64,000 bases of DNA. It comes from Ascaris suum (lineage: Eukaryota; Nematoda; Chromadorea; Rhabditida; Ascarididae). The notes under the pieces were generated by a model that was not told the origin of the DNA, searched no databases, and was given only the letters and a program-made list of their open reading frames with translations. The number at the start of each line of letters is the position of its first letter. Within the stretch, counting starts at the first letter, position 1. Where the stretch lies: contig JACCHR010000047.1 in the NCBI GenBank assembly GCA_013433145.1, positions 18,671-82,670 on the forward strand. The letters are read 5' to 3'. Of the stretch, positions 22,701 through 35,600 are shown in pieces. Position numbers and translations under genes: made by a program.

Positions 22701-25700
22701 AGGCTTAGGCTTAGGCTTAGGCTTAGGCTTAGGCTTAGGCTTAGGCTTAGGCTTAGGCTTAGGCTTAGGCTTAGGCTTAGGCTTAGGCTTAGGCTTAGGC
22801 TTAGGCTTAGGCTTAGGCTTAGGCTTAGGCTTAGGCTTAGGCTTAGGCTTAGGCTTAGGCTTAGGCTTAGGCTTAGGCTTAGGCTTAGGCTTAGGCTTAG
22901 GCTTAGGCTTAGGCTTAGGCTTAGGCTTAGGCTTAGGCTTAGGCTTAGGCTTAGGCTTAGGCTTAGGCTTAGGCTTAGGCTTAGGCTTAGGCTTAGGCTT
23001 AGGCTTAGGCTTAGGCTTAGGCTTAGGCTTAGGCTTAGGCTTAGGCTTAGGCTTAGGCTTAGGCTTAGGCTTAGGCTTAGGCTTAGGCTTAGGCTTAGGC
23101 TTAGGCTTAGGCTTAGGCTTAGGCTTAGGCTTAGGCTTAGGCTTAGGCTTAGGCTTAGGCTTAGGCTTAGGCTTAGGCTTAGGCTTAGGCTTAGGCTTAG
23201 GCTTAGGCTTAGGCTTAGGCTTAGGCTTAGGCTTAGGCTTAGGCTTAGGCTTAGGCTTAGGCTTAGGCTTAGGCTTAGGCTTAGGCTTAGGCTTAGGCTT
23301 AGGCTTAGGCTTAGGCTTAGGCTTAGGCTTAGGCTTAGGCTTAGGCTTAGGCTTAGGCTTAGGCTTAGGCTTAGGCTTAGGCTTAGGCTTAGGCTTAGGC
23401 TTAGGCTTAGGCTTAGGCTTAGGCTTAGGCTTAGGCTTAGGCTTAGGCTTAGGCTTAGGCTTAGGCTTAGGCTTAGGCTTAGGCTTAGGCTTAGGCTTAG
23501 GCTTAGGCTTAGGCTTAGGCTTAGGCTTAGGCTTAGGCTTAGGCTTAGGCTTAGGCTTAGGCTTAGGCTTAGGCTTAGGCTTAGGCTTAGGCTTAGGCTT
23601 AGGCTTAGGCTTAGGCTTAGGCTTAGGCTTAGGCTTAGGCTTAGGCTTAGGCTTAGGCTTAGGCTTAGGCTTAGGCTTAGGCTTAGGCTTAGGCTTAGGC
23701 TTAGGCTTAGGCTTAGGCTTAGGCTTAGGCTTAGGCTTAGGCTTAGGCTTAGGCTTAGGCTTAGGCTTAGGCTTAGGCTTAGGCTTAGGCTTAGGCTTAG
23801 GCTTAGGCTTAGGCTTAGGCTTAGGCTTAGGCTTAGGCTTAGGCTTAGGCTTAGGCTTAGGCTTAGGCTTAGGCTTAGGCTTAGGCTTAGGCTTAGGCTT
23901 AGGCTTAGGCTTAGGCTTAGGCTTAGGCTTAGGCTTAGGCTTAGGCTTAGGCTTAGGCTTAGGCTTAGGCTTAGGCTTAGGCTTAGGCTTAGGCTTAGGC
24001 TTAGGCTTAGGCTTAGGCTTAGGCTTAGGCTTAGGCTTAGGCTTAGGCTTAGGCTTAGGCTTAGGCTTAGGCTTAGGCTTAGGCTTAGGCTTAGGCTTAG
24101 GCTTAGGCTTAGGCTTAGGCTTAGGCTTAGGCTTAGGCTTAGGCTTAGGCTTAGGCTTAGGCTTAGGCTTAGGCTTAGGCTTAGGCTTAGGCTTAGGCTT
24201 AGGCTTAGGCTTAGGCTTAGGCTTAGGCTTAGGCTTAGGCTTAGGCTTAGGCTTAGGCTTAGGCTTAGGCTTAGGCTTAGGCTTAGGCTTAGGCTTAGGC
24301 TTAGGCTTAGGCTTAGGCTTAGGCTTAGGCTTAGGCTTAGGCTTAGGCTTAGGCTTAGGCTTAGGCTTAGGCTTAGGCTTAGGCTTAGGCTTAGGCTTAG
24401 GCTTAGGCTTAGGCTTAGGCTTAGGCTTAGGCTTAGGCTTAGGCTTAGGCTTAGGCTTAGGCTTAGGCTTAGGCTTAGGCTTAGGCTTAGGCTTAGGCTT
24501 AGGCTTAGGCTTAGGCTTAGGCTTAGGCTTAGGCTTAGGCTTAGGCTTAGGCTTAGGCTTAGGCTTAGGCTTAGGCTTAGGCTTAGGCTTAGGCTTAGGC
24601 TTAGGCTTAGGCTTAGGCTTAGGCTTAGGCTTAGGCTTAGGCTTAGGCTTAGGCTTAGGCTTAGGCTTAGGCTTAGGCTTAGGCTTAGGCTTAGGCTTAG
24701 GCTTAGGCTTAGGCTTAGGCTTAGGCTTAGGCTTAGGCTTAGGCTTAGGCTTAGGCTTAGGCTTAGGCTTAGGCTTAGGCTTAGGCTTAGGCTTAGGCTT
24801 AGGCTTAGGCTTAGGCTTAGGCTTAGGCTTAGGCTTAGGCTTAGGCTTAGGCTTAGGCTTAGGCTTAGGCTTAGGCTTAGGCTTAGGCTTAGGCTTAGGC
24901 TTAGGCTTAGGCTTAGGCTTAGGCTTAGGCTTAGGCTTAGGCTTAGGCTTAGGCTTAGGCTTAGGCTTAGGCTTAGGCTTAGGCTTAGGCTTAGGCTTAG
25001 GCTTAGGCTTAGGCTTAGGCTTAGGCTTAGGCTTAGGCTTAGGCTTAGGCTTAGGCTTAGGCTTAGGCTTAGGCTTAGGCTTAGGCTTAGGCTTAGGCTT
25101 AGGCTTAGGCTTAGGCTTAGGCTTAGGCTTAGGCTTAGGCTTAGGCTTAGGCTTAGGCTTAGGCTTAGGCTTAGGCTTAGGCTTAGGCTTAGGCTTAGGC
25201 TTAGGCTTAGGCTTAGGCTTAGGCTTAGGCTTAGGCTTAGGCTTAGGCTTAGGCTTAGGCTTAGGCTTAGGCTTAGGCTTAGGCTTAGGCTTAGGCTTAG
25301 GCTTAGGCTTAGGCTTAGGCTTAGGCTTAGGCTTAGGCTTAGGCTTAGGCTTAGGCTTAGGCTTAGGCTTAGGCTTAGGCTTAGGCTTAGGCTTAGGCTT
25401 AGGCTTAGGCTTAGGCTTAGGCTTAGGCTTAGGCTTAGGCTTAGGCTTAGGCTTAGGCTTAGGCTTAGGCTTAGGCTTAGGCTTAGGCTTAGGCTTAGGC
25501 TTAGGCTTAGGCTTAGGCTTAGGCTTAGGCTTAGGCTTAGGCTTAGGCTTAGGCTTAGGCTTAGGCTTAGGCTTAGGCTTAGGCTTAGGCTTAGGCTTAG
25601 GCTTAGGCTTAGGCTTAGGCTTAGGCTTAGGCTTAGGCTTAGGCTTAGGCTTAGGCTTAGGCTTAGGCTTAGGCTTAGGCTTAGGCTTAGGCTTAGGCTT

Positions 25701-28700
25701 AGGCTTAGGCTTAGGCTTAGGCTTAGGCTTAGGCTTAGGCTTAGGCTTAGGCTTAGGCTTAGGCTTAGGCTTAGGCTTAGGCTTAGGCTTAGGCTTAGGC
25801 TTAGGCTTAGGCTTAGGCTTAGGCTTAGGCTTAGGCTTAGGCTTAGGCTTAGGCTTAGGCTTAGGCTTAGGCTTAGGCTTAGGCTTAGGCTTAGGCTTAG
25901 GCTTAGGCTTAGGCTTAGGCTTAGGCTTAGGCTTAGGCTTAGGCTTAGGCTTAGGCTTAGGCTTAGGCTTAGGCTTAGGCTTAGGCTTAGGCTTAGGCTT
26001 AGGCTTAGGCTTAGGCTTAGGCTTAGGCTTAGGCTTAGGCTTAGGCTTAGGCTTAGGCTTAGGCTTAGGCTTAGGCTTAGGCTTAGGCTTAGGCTTAGGC
26101 TTAGGCTTAGGCTTAGGCTTAGGCTTAGGCTTAGGCTTAGGCTTAGGCTTAGGCTTAGGCTTAGGCTTAGGCTTAGGCTTAGGCTTAGGCTTAGGCTTAG
26201 GCTTAGGCTTAGGCTTAGGCTTAGGCTTAGGCTTAGGCTTAGGCTTAGGCTTAGGCTTAGGCTTAGGCTTAGGCTTAGGCTTAGGCTTAGGCTTAGGCTT
26301 AGGCTTAGGCTTAGGCTTAGGCTTAGGCTTAGGCTTAGGCTTAGGCTTAGGCTTAGGCTTAGGCTTAGGCTTAGGCTTAGGCTTAGGCTTAGGCTTAGGC
26401 TTAGGCTTAGGCTTAGGCTTAGGCTTAGGCTTAGGCTTAGGCTTAGGCTTAGGCTTAGGCTTAGGCTTAGGCTTAGGCTTAGGCTTAGGCTTAGGCTTAG
26501 GCTTAGGCTTAGGCTTAGGCTTAGGCTTAGGCTTAGGCTTAGGCTTAGGCTTAGGCTTAGGCTTAGGCTTAGGCTTAGGCTTAGGCTTAGGCTTAGGCTT
26601 AGGCTTAGGCTTAGGCTTAGGCTTAGGCTTAGGCTTAGGCTTAGGCTTAGGCTTAGGCTTAGGCTTAGGCTTAGGCTTAGGCTTAGGCTTAGGCTTAGGC
26701 TTAGGCTTAGGCTTAGGCTTAGGCTTAGGCTTAGGCTTAGGCTTAGGCTTAGGCTTAGGCTTAGGCTTAGGCTTAGGCTTAGGCTTAGGCTTAGGCTTAG
26801 GCTTAGGCTTAGGCTTAGGCTTAGGCTTAGGCTTAGGCTTAGGCTTAGGCTTAGGCTTAGGCTTAGGCTTAGGCTTAGGCTTAGGCTTAGGCTTAGGCTT
26901 AGGCTTAGGCTTAGGCTTAGGCTTAGGCTTAGGCTTAGGCTTAGGCTTAGGCTTAGGCTTAGGCTTAGGCTTAGGCTTAGGCTTAGGCTTAGGCTTAGGC
27001 TTAGGCTTAGGCTTAGGCTTAGGCTTAGGCTTAGGCTTAGGCTTAGGCTTAGGCTTAGGCTTAGGCTTAGGCTTAGGCTTAGGCTTAGGCTTAGGCTTAG
27101 GCTTAGGCTTAGGCTTAGGCTTAGGCTTAGGCTTAGGCTTAGGCTTAGGCTTAGGCTTAGGCTTAGGCTTAGGCTTAGGCTTAGGCTTAGGCTTAGGCTT
27201 AGGCTTAGGCTTAGGCTTAGGCTTAGGCTTAGGCTTAGGCTTAGGCTTAGGCTTAGGCTTAGGCTTAGGCTTAGGCTTAGGCTTAGGCTTAGGCTTAGGC
27301 TTAGGCTTAGGCTTAGGCTTAGGCTTAGGCTTAGGCTTAGGCTTAGGCTTAGGCTTAGGCTTAGGCTTAGGCTTAGGCTTAGGCTTAGGCTTAGGCTTAG
27401 GCTTAGGCTTAGGCTTAGGCTTAGGCTTAGGCTTAGGCTTAGGCTTAGGCTTAGGCTTAGGCTTAGGCTTAGGCTTAGGCTTAGGCTTAGGCTTAGGCTT
27501 AGGCTTAGGCTTAGGCTTAGGCTTAGGCTTAGGCTTAGGCTTAGGCTTAGGCTTAGGCTTAGGCTTAGGCTTAGGCTTAGGCTTAGGCTTAGGCTTAGGC
27601 TTAGGCTTAGGCTTAGGCTTAGGCTTAGGCTTAGGCTTAGGCTTAGGCTTAGGCTTAGGCTTAGGCTTAGGCTTAGGCTTAGGCTTAGGCTTAGGCTTAG
27701 GCTTAGGCTTAGGCTTAGGCTTAGGCTTAGGCTTAGGCTTAGGCTTAGGCTTAGGCTTAGGCTTAGGCTTAGGCTTAGGCTTAGGCTTAGGCTTAGGCTT
27801 AGGCTTAGGCTTAGGCTTAGGCTTAGGCTTAGGCTTAGGCTTAGGCTTAGGCTTAGGCTTAGGCTTAGGCTTAGGCTTAGGCTTAGGCTTAGGCTTAGGC
27901 TTAGGCTTAGGCTTAGGCTTAGGCTTAGGCTTAGGCTTAGGCTTAGGCTTAGGCTTAGGCTTAGGCTTAGGCTTAGGCTTAGGCTTAGGCTTAGGCTTAG
28001 GCTTAGGCTTAGGCTTAGGCTTAGGCTTAGGCTTAGGCTTAGGCTTAGGCTTAGGCTTAGGCTTAGGCTTAGGCTTAGGCTTAGGCTTAGGCTTAGGCTT
28101 AGGCTTAGGCTTAGGCTTAGGCTTAGGCTTAGGCTTAGGCTTAGGCTTAGGCTTAGGCTTAGGCTTAGGCTTAGGCTTAGGCTTAGGCTTAGGCTTAGGC
28201 TTAGGCTTAGGCTTAGGCTTAGGCTTAGGCTTAGGCTTAGGCTTAGGCTTAGGCTTAGGCTTAGGCTTAGGCTTAGGCTTAGGCTTAGGCTTAGGCTTAG
28301 GCTTAGGCTTAGGCTTAGGCTTAGGCTTAGGCTTAGGCTTAGGCTTAGGCTTAGGCTTAGGCTTAGGCTTAGGCTTAGGCTTAGGCTTAGGCTTAGGCTT
28401 AGGCTTAGGCTTAGGCTTAGGCTTAGGCTTAGGCTTAGGCTTAGGCTTAGGCTTAGGCTTAGGCTTAGGCTTAGGCTTAGGCTTAGGCTTAGGCTTAGGC
28501 TTAGGCTTAGGCTTAGGCTTAGGCTTAGGCTTAGGCTTAGGCTTAGGCTTAGGCTTAGGCTTAGGCTTAGGCTTAGGCTTAGGCTTAGGCTTAGGCTTAG
28601 GCTTAGGCTTAGGCTTAGGCTTAGGCTTAGGCTTAGGCTTAGGCTTAGGCTTAGGCTTAGGCTTAGGCTTAGGCTTAGGCTTAGGCTTAGGCTTAGGCTT

Positions 28701-31700
28701 AGGCTTAGGCTTAGGCTTAGGCTTAGGCTTAGGCTTAGGCTTAGGCTTAGGCTTAGGCTTAGGCTTAGGCTTAGGCTTAGGCTTAGGCTTAGGCTTAGGC
28801 TTAGGCTTAGGCTTAGGCTTAGGCTTAGGCTTAGGCTTAGGCTTAGGCTTAGGCTTAGGCTTAGGCTTAGGCTTAGGCTTAGGCTTAGGCTTAGGCTTAG
28901 GCTTAGGCTTAGGCTTAGGCTTAGGCTTAGGCTTAGGCTTAGGCTTAGGCTTAGGCTTAGGCTTAGGCTTAGGCTTAGGCTTAGGCTTAGGCTTAGGCTT
29001 AGGCTTAGGCTTAGGCTTAGGCTTAGGCTTAGGCTTAGGCTTAGGCTTAGGCTTAGGCTTAGGCTTAGGCTTAGGCTTAGGCTTAGGCTTAGGCTTAGGC
29101 TTAGGCTTAGGCTTAGGCTTAGGCTTAGGCTTAGGCTTAGGCTTAGGCTTAGGCTTAGGCTTAGGCTTAGGCTTAGGCTTAGGCTTAGGCTTAGGCTTAG
29201 GCTTAGGCTTAGGCTTAGGCTTAGGCTTAGGCTTAGGCTTAGGCTTAGGCTTAGGCTTAGGCTTAGGCTTAGGCTTAGGCTTAGGCTTAGGCTTAGGCTT
29301 AGGCTTAGGCTTAGGCTTAGGCTTAGGCTTAGGCTTAGGCTTAGGCTTAGGCTTAGGCTTAGGCTTAGGCTTAGGCTTAGGCTTAGGCTTAGGCTTAGGC
29401 TTAGGCTTAGGCTTAGGCTTAGGCTTAGGCTTAGGCTTAGGCTTAGGCTTAGGCTTAGGCTTAGGCTTAGGCTTAGGCTTAGGCTTAGGCTTAGGCTTAG
29501 GCTTAGGCTTAGGCTTAGGCTTAGGCTTAGGCTTAGGCTTAGGCTTAGGCTTAGGCTTAGGCTTAGGCTTAGGCTTAGGCTTAGGCTTAGGCTTAGGCTT
29601 AGGCTTAGGCTTAGGCTTAGGCTTAGGCTTAGGCTTAGGCTTAGGCTTAGGCTTAGGCTTAGGCTTAGGCTTAGGCTTAGGCTTAGGCTTAGGCTTAGGC
29701 TTAGGCTTAGGCTTAGGCTTAGGCTTAGGCTTAGGCTTAGGCTTAGGCTTAGGCTTAGGCTTAGGCTTAGGCTTAGGCTTAGGCTTAGGCTTAGGCTTAG
29801 GCTTAGGCTTAGGCTTAGGCTTAGGCTTAGGCTTAGGCTTAGGCTTAGGCTTAGGCTTAGGCTTAGGCTTAGGCTTAGGCTTAGGCTTAGGCTTAGGCTT
29901 AGGCTTAGGCTTAGGCTTAGGCTTAGGCTTAGGCTTAGGCTTAGGCTTAGGCTTAGGCTTAGGCTTAGGCTTAGGCTTAGGCTTAGGCTTAGGCTTAGGC
30001 TTAGGCTTAGGCTTAGGCTTAGGCTTAGGCTTAGGCTTAGGCTTAGGCTTAGGCTTAGGCTTAGGCTTAGGCTTAGGCTTAGGCTTAGGCTTAGGCTTAG
30101 GCTTAGGCTTAGGCTTAGGCTTAGGCTTAGGCTTAGGCTTAGGCTTAGGCTTAGGCTTAGGCTTAGGCTTAGGCTTAGGCTTAGGCTTAGGCTTAGGCTT
30201 AGGCTTAGGCTTAGGCTTAGGCTTAGGCTTAGGCTTAGGCTTAGGCTTAGGCTTAGGCTTAGGCTTAGGCTTAGGCTTAGGCTTAGGCTTAGGCTTAGGC
30301 TTAGGCTTAGGCTTAGGCTTAGGCTTAGGCTTAGGCTTAGGCTTAGGCTTAGGCTTAGGCTTAGGCTTAGGCTTAGGCTTAGGCTTAGGCTTAGGCTTAG
30401 GCTTAGGCTTAGGCTTAGGCTTAGGCTTAGGCTTAGGCTTAGGCTTAGGCTTAGGCTTAGGCTTAGGCTTAGGCTTAGGCTTAGGCTTAGGCTTAGGCTT
30501 AGGCTTAGGCTTAGGCTTAGGCTTAGGCTTAGGCTTAGGCTTAGGCTTAGGCTTAGGCTTAGGCTTAGGCTTAGGCTTAGGCTTAGGCTTAGGCTTAGGC
30601 TTAGGCTTAGGCTTAGGCTTAGGCTTAGGCTTAGGCTTAGGCTTAGGCTTAGGCTTAGGCTTAGGCTTAGGCTTAGGCTTAGGCTTAGGCTTAGGCTTAG
30701 GCTTAGGCTTAGGCTTAGGCTTAGGCTTAGGCTTAGGCTTAGGCTTAGGCTTAGGCTTAGGCTTAGGCTTAGGCTTAGGCTTAGGCTTAGGCTTAGGCTT
30801 AGGCTTAGGCTTAGGCTTAGGCTTAGGCTTAGGCTTAGGCTTAGGCTTAGGCTTAGGCTTAGGCTTAGGCTTAGGCTTAGGCTTAGGCTTAGGCTTAGGC
30901 TTAGGCTTAGGCTTAGGCTTAGGCTTAGGCTTAGGCTTAGGCTTAGGCTTAGGCTTAGGCTTAGGCTTAGGCTTAGGCTTAGGCTTAGGCTTAGGCTTAG
31001 GCTTAGGCTTAGGCTTAGGCTTAGGCTTAGGCTTAGGCTTAGGCTTAGGCTTAGGCTTAGGCTTAGGCTTAGGCTTAGGCTTAGGCTTAGGCTTAGGCTT
31101 AGGCTTAGGCTTAGGCTTAGGCTTAGGCTTAGGCTTAGGCTTAGGCTTAGGCTTAGGCTTAGGCTTAGGCTTAGGCTTAGGCTTAGGCTTAGGCTTAGGC
31201 TTAGGCTTAGGCTTAGGCTTAGGCTTAGGCTTAGGCTTAGGCTTAGGCTTAGGCTTAGGCTTAGGCTTAGGCTTAGGCTTAGGCTTAGGCTTAGGCTTAG
31301 GCTTAGGCTTAGGCTTAGGCTTAGGCTTAGGCTTAGGCTTAGGCTTAGGCTTAGGCTTAGGCTTAGGCTTAGGCTTAGGCTTAGGCTTAGGCTTAGGCTT
31401 AGGCTTAGGCTTAGGCTTAGGCTTAGGCTTAGGCTTAGGCTTAGGCTTAGGCTTAGGCTTAGGCTTAGGCTTAGGCTTAGGCTTAGGCTTAGGCTTAGGC
31501 TTAGGCTTAGGCTTAGGCTTAGGCTTAGGCTTAGGCTTAGGCTTAGGCTTAGGCTTAGGCTTAGGCTTAGGCTTAGGCTTAGGCTTAGGCTTAGGCTTAG
31601 GCTTAGGCTTAGGCTTAGGCTTAGGCTTAGGCTTAGGCTTAGGCTTAGGCTTAGGCTTAGGCTTAGGCTTAGGCTTAGGCTTAGGCTTAGGCTTAGGCTT

Positions 31701-32649
31701 AGGCTTAGGCTTAGGCTTAGGCTTAGGCTTAGGCTTAGGCTTAGGCTTAGGCTTAGGCTTAGGCTTAGGCTTAGGCTTAGGCTTAGGCTTAGGCTTAGGC
31801 TTAGGCTTAGGCTTAGGCTTAGGCTTAGGCTTAGGCTTAGGCTTAGGCTTAGGCTTAGGCTTAGGCTTAGGCTTAGGCTTAGGCTTAGGCTTAGGCTTAG
31901 GCTTAGGCTTAGGCTTAGGCTTAGGCTTAGGCTTAGGCTTAGGCTTAGGCTTAGGCTTAGGCTTAGGCTTAGGCTTAGGCTTAGGCTTAGGCTTAGGCTT
32001 AGGCTTAGGCTTAGGCTTAGGCTTAGGCTTAGGCTTAGGCTTAGGCTTAGGCTTAGGCTTAGGCTTAGGCTTAGGCTTAGGCTTAGGCTTAGGCTTAGGC
32101 TTAGGCTTAGGCTTAGGCTTAGGCTTAGGCTTAGGCTTAGGCTTAGGCTTAGGCTTAGGCTTAGGCTTAGGCTTAGGCTTAGGCTTAGGCTTAGGCTTAG
32201 GCTTAGGCTTAGGCTTAGGCTTAGGCTTAGGCTTAGGCTTAGGCTTAGGCTTAGGCTTAGGCTTAGGCTTAGGCTTAGGCTTAGGCTTAGGCTTAGGCTT
32301 AGGCTTAGGCTTAGGCTTAGGCTTAGGCTTAGGCTTAGGCTTAGGCTTAGGCTTAGGCTTAGGCTTAGGCTTAGGCTTAGGCTTAGGCTTAGGCTTAGGC
32401 TTAGGCTTAGGCTTAGGCTTAGGCTTAGGCTTAGGCTTAGGCTTAGGCTTAGGCTTAGGCTTAGGCTTAGGCTTAGGCTTAGGCTTAGGCTTAGGCTTAG
32501 GCTTAGGCTTAGGCTTAGGCTTAGGCTTAGGCTTAGGCTTAGGCTTAGGCTTAGGCTTAGGCTTAGGCTTAGGCTTAGGCTTAGGCTTAGGCTTAGGCTT
32601 AGGCTTAGGCTTAGGCTTAGGCTTAGGCTTAGGCTTAGGCTTAGGCTTA
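19732..32649 (+). repeat. Longest perfect tract, 2153 exact copies
   Basis: The tract is 12,918 bases, exactly 2153 x 6, with no base out of place. It is bounded by GGG units at 19731 and 32650. By itself it exceeds the total telomere length usual for laboratory C. elegans. Perfect periodicity over this length gives an assembler no anchor, so its true copy number may be larger or smaller than shown. Confidence 0.93.
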
Positions 32650-32652
32650 GGG
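32650..32652 (+). other. Variant unit with one extra G (GGG)
   Basis: The only irregularity between 19734 and 41926. It is a single GGG between tracts of 2153 and 1546 exact units. Confidence 0.9.
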
Positions 32653-35600
32653 CTTAGGCTTAGGCTTAGGCTTAGGCTTAGGCTTAGGCTTAGGCTTAGG
32701 CTTAGGCTTAGGCTTAGGCTTAGGCTTAGGCTTAGGCTTAGGCTTAGGCTTAGGCTTAGGCTTAGGCTTAGGCTTAGGCTTAGGCTTAGGCTTAGGCTTA
32801 GGCTTAGGCTTAGGCTTAGGCTTAGGCTTAGGCTTAGGCTTAGGCTTAGGCTTAGGCTTAGGCTTAGGCTTAGGCTTAGGCTTAGGCTTAGGCTTAGGCT
32901 TAGGCTTAGGCTTAGGCTTAGGCTTAGGCTTAGGCTTAGGCTTAGGCTTAGGCTTAGGCTTAGGCTTAGGCTTAGGCTTAGGCTTAGGCTTAGGCTTAGG
33001 CTTAGGCTTAGGCTTAGGCTTAGGCTTAGGCTTAGGCTTAGGCTTAGGCTTAGGCTTAGGCTTAGGCTTAGGCTTAGGCTTAGGCTTAGGCTTAGGCTTA
33101 GGCTTAGGCTTAGGCTTAGGCTTAGGCTTAGGCTTAGGCTTAGGCTTAGGCTTAGGCTTAGGCTTAGGCTTAGGCTTAGGCTTAGGCTTAGGCTTAGGCT
33201 TAGGCTTAGGCTTAGGCTTAGGCTTAGGCTTAGGCTTAGGCTTAGGCTTAGGCTTAGGCTTAGGCTTAGGCTTAGGCTTAGGCTTAGGCTTAGGCTTAGG
33301 CTTAGGCTTAGGCTTAGGCTTAGGCTTAGGCTTAGGCTTAGGCTTAGGCTTAGGCTTAGGCTTAGGCTTAGGCTTAGGCTTAGGCTTAGGCTTAGGCTTA
33401 GGCTTAGGCTTAGGCTTAGGCTTAGGCTTAGGCTTAGGCTTAGGCTTAGGCTTAGGCTTAGGCTTAGGCTTAGGCTTAGGCTTAGGCTTAGGCTTAGGCT
33501 TAGGCTTAGGCTTAGGCTTAGGCTTAGGCTTAGGCTTAGGCTTAGGCTTAGGCTTAGGCTTAGGCTTAGGCTTAGGCTTAGGCTTAGGCTTAGGCTTAGG
33601 CTTAGGCTTAGGCTTAGGCTTAGGCTTAGGCTTAGGCTTAGGCTTAGGCTTAGGCTTAGGCTTAGGCTTAGGCTTAGGCTTAGGCTTAGGCTTAGGCTTA
33701 GGCTTAGGCTTAGGCTTAGGCTTAGGCTTAGGCTTAGGCTTAGGCTTAGGCTTAGGCTTAGGCTTAGGCTTAGGCTTAGGCTTAGGCTTAGGCTTAGGCT
33801 TAGGCTTAGGCTTAGGCTTAGGCTTAGGCTTAGGCTTAGGCTTAGGCTTAGGCTTAGGCTTAGGCTTAGGCTTAGGCTTAGGCTTAGGCTTAGGCTTAGG
33901 CTTAGGCTTAGGCTTAGGCTTAGGCTTAGGCTTAGGCTTAGGCTTAGGCTTAGGCTTAGGCTTAGGCTTAGGCTTAGGCTTAGGCTTAGGCTTAGGCTTA
34001 GGCTTAGGCTTAGGCTTAGGCTTAGGCTTAGGCTTAGGCTTAGGCTTAGGCTTAGGCTTAGGCTTAGGCTTAGGCTTAGGCTTAGGCTTAGGCTTAGGCT
34101 TAGGCTTAGGCTTAGGCTTAGGCTTAGGCTTAGGCTTAGGCTTAGGCTTAGGCTTAGGCTTAGGCTTAGGCTTAGGCTTAGGCTTAGGCTTAGGCTTAGG
34201 CTTAGGCTTAGGCTTAGGCTTAGGCTTAGGCTTAGGCTTAGGCTTAGGCTTAGGCTTAGGCTTAGGCTTAGGCTTAGGCTTAGGCTTAGGCTTAGGCTTA
34301 GGCTTAGGCTTAGGCTTAGGCTTAGGCTTAGGCTTAGGCTTAGGCTTAGGCTTAGGCTTAGGCTTAGGCTTAGGCTTAGGCTTAGGCTTAGGCTTAGGCT
34401 TAGGCTTAGGCTTAGGCTTAGGCTTAGGCTTAGGCTTAGGCTTAGGCTTAGGCTTAGGCTTAGGCTTAGGCTTAGGCTTAGGCTTAGGCTTAGGCTTAGG
34501 CTTAGGCTTAGGCTTAGGCTTAGGCTTAGGCTTAGGCTTAGGCTTAGGCTTAGGCTTAGGCTTAGGCTTAGGCTTAGGCTTAGGCTTAGGCTTAGGCTTA
34601 GGCTTAGGCTTAGGCTTAGGCTTAGGCTTAGGCTTAGGCTTAGGCTTAGGCTTAGGCTTAGGCTTAGGCTTAGGCTTAGGCTTAGGCTTAGGCTTAGGCT
34701 TAGGCTTAGGCTTAGGCTTAGGCTTAGGCTTAGGCTTAGGCTTAGGCTTAGGCTTAGGCTTAGGCTTAGGCTTAGGCTTAGGCTTAGGCTTAGGCTTAGG
34801 CTTAGGCTTAGGCTTAGGCTTAGGCTTAGGCTTAGGCTTAGGCTTAGGCTTAGGCTTAGGCTTAGGCTTAGGCTTAGGCTTAGGCTTAGGCTTAGGCTTA
34901 GGCTTAGGCTTAGGCTTAGGCTTAGGCTTAGGCTTAGGCTTAGGCTTAGGCTTAGGCTTAGGCTTAGGCTTAGGCTTAGGCTTAGGCTTAGGCTTAGGCT
35001 TAGGCTTAGGCTTAGGCTTAGGCTTAGGCTTAGGCTTAGGCTTAGGCTTAGGCTTAGGCTTAGGCTTAGGCTTAGGCTTAGGCTTAGGCTTAGGCTTAGG
35101 CTTAGGCTTAGGCTTAGGCTTAGGCTTAGGCTTAGGCTTAGGCTTAGGCTTAGGCTTAGGCTTAGGCTTAGGCTTAGGCTTAGGCTTAGGCTTAGGCTTA
35201 GGCTTAGGCTTAGGCTTAGGCTTAGGCTTAGGCTTAGGCTTAGGCTTAGGCTTAGGCTTAGGCTTAGGCTTAGGCTTAGGCTTAGGCTTAGGCTTAGGCT
35301 TAGGCTTAGGCTTAGGCTTAGGCTTAGGCTTAGGCTTAGGCTTAGGCTTAGGCTTAGGCTTAGGCTTAGGCTTAGGCTTAGGCTTAGGCTTAGGCTTAGG
35401 CTTAGGCTTAGGCTTAGGCTTAGGCTTAGGCTTAGGCTTAGGCTTAGGCTTAGGCTTAGGCTTAGGCTTAGGCTTAGGCTTAGGCTTAGGCTTAGGCTTA
35501 GGCTTAGGCTTAGGCTTAGGCTTAGGCTTAGGCTTAGGCTTAGGCTTAGGCTTAGGCTTAGGCTTAGGCTTAGGCTTAGGCTTAGGCTTAGGCTTAGGCT

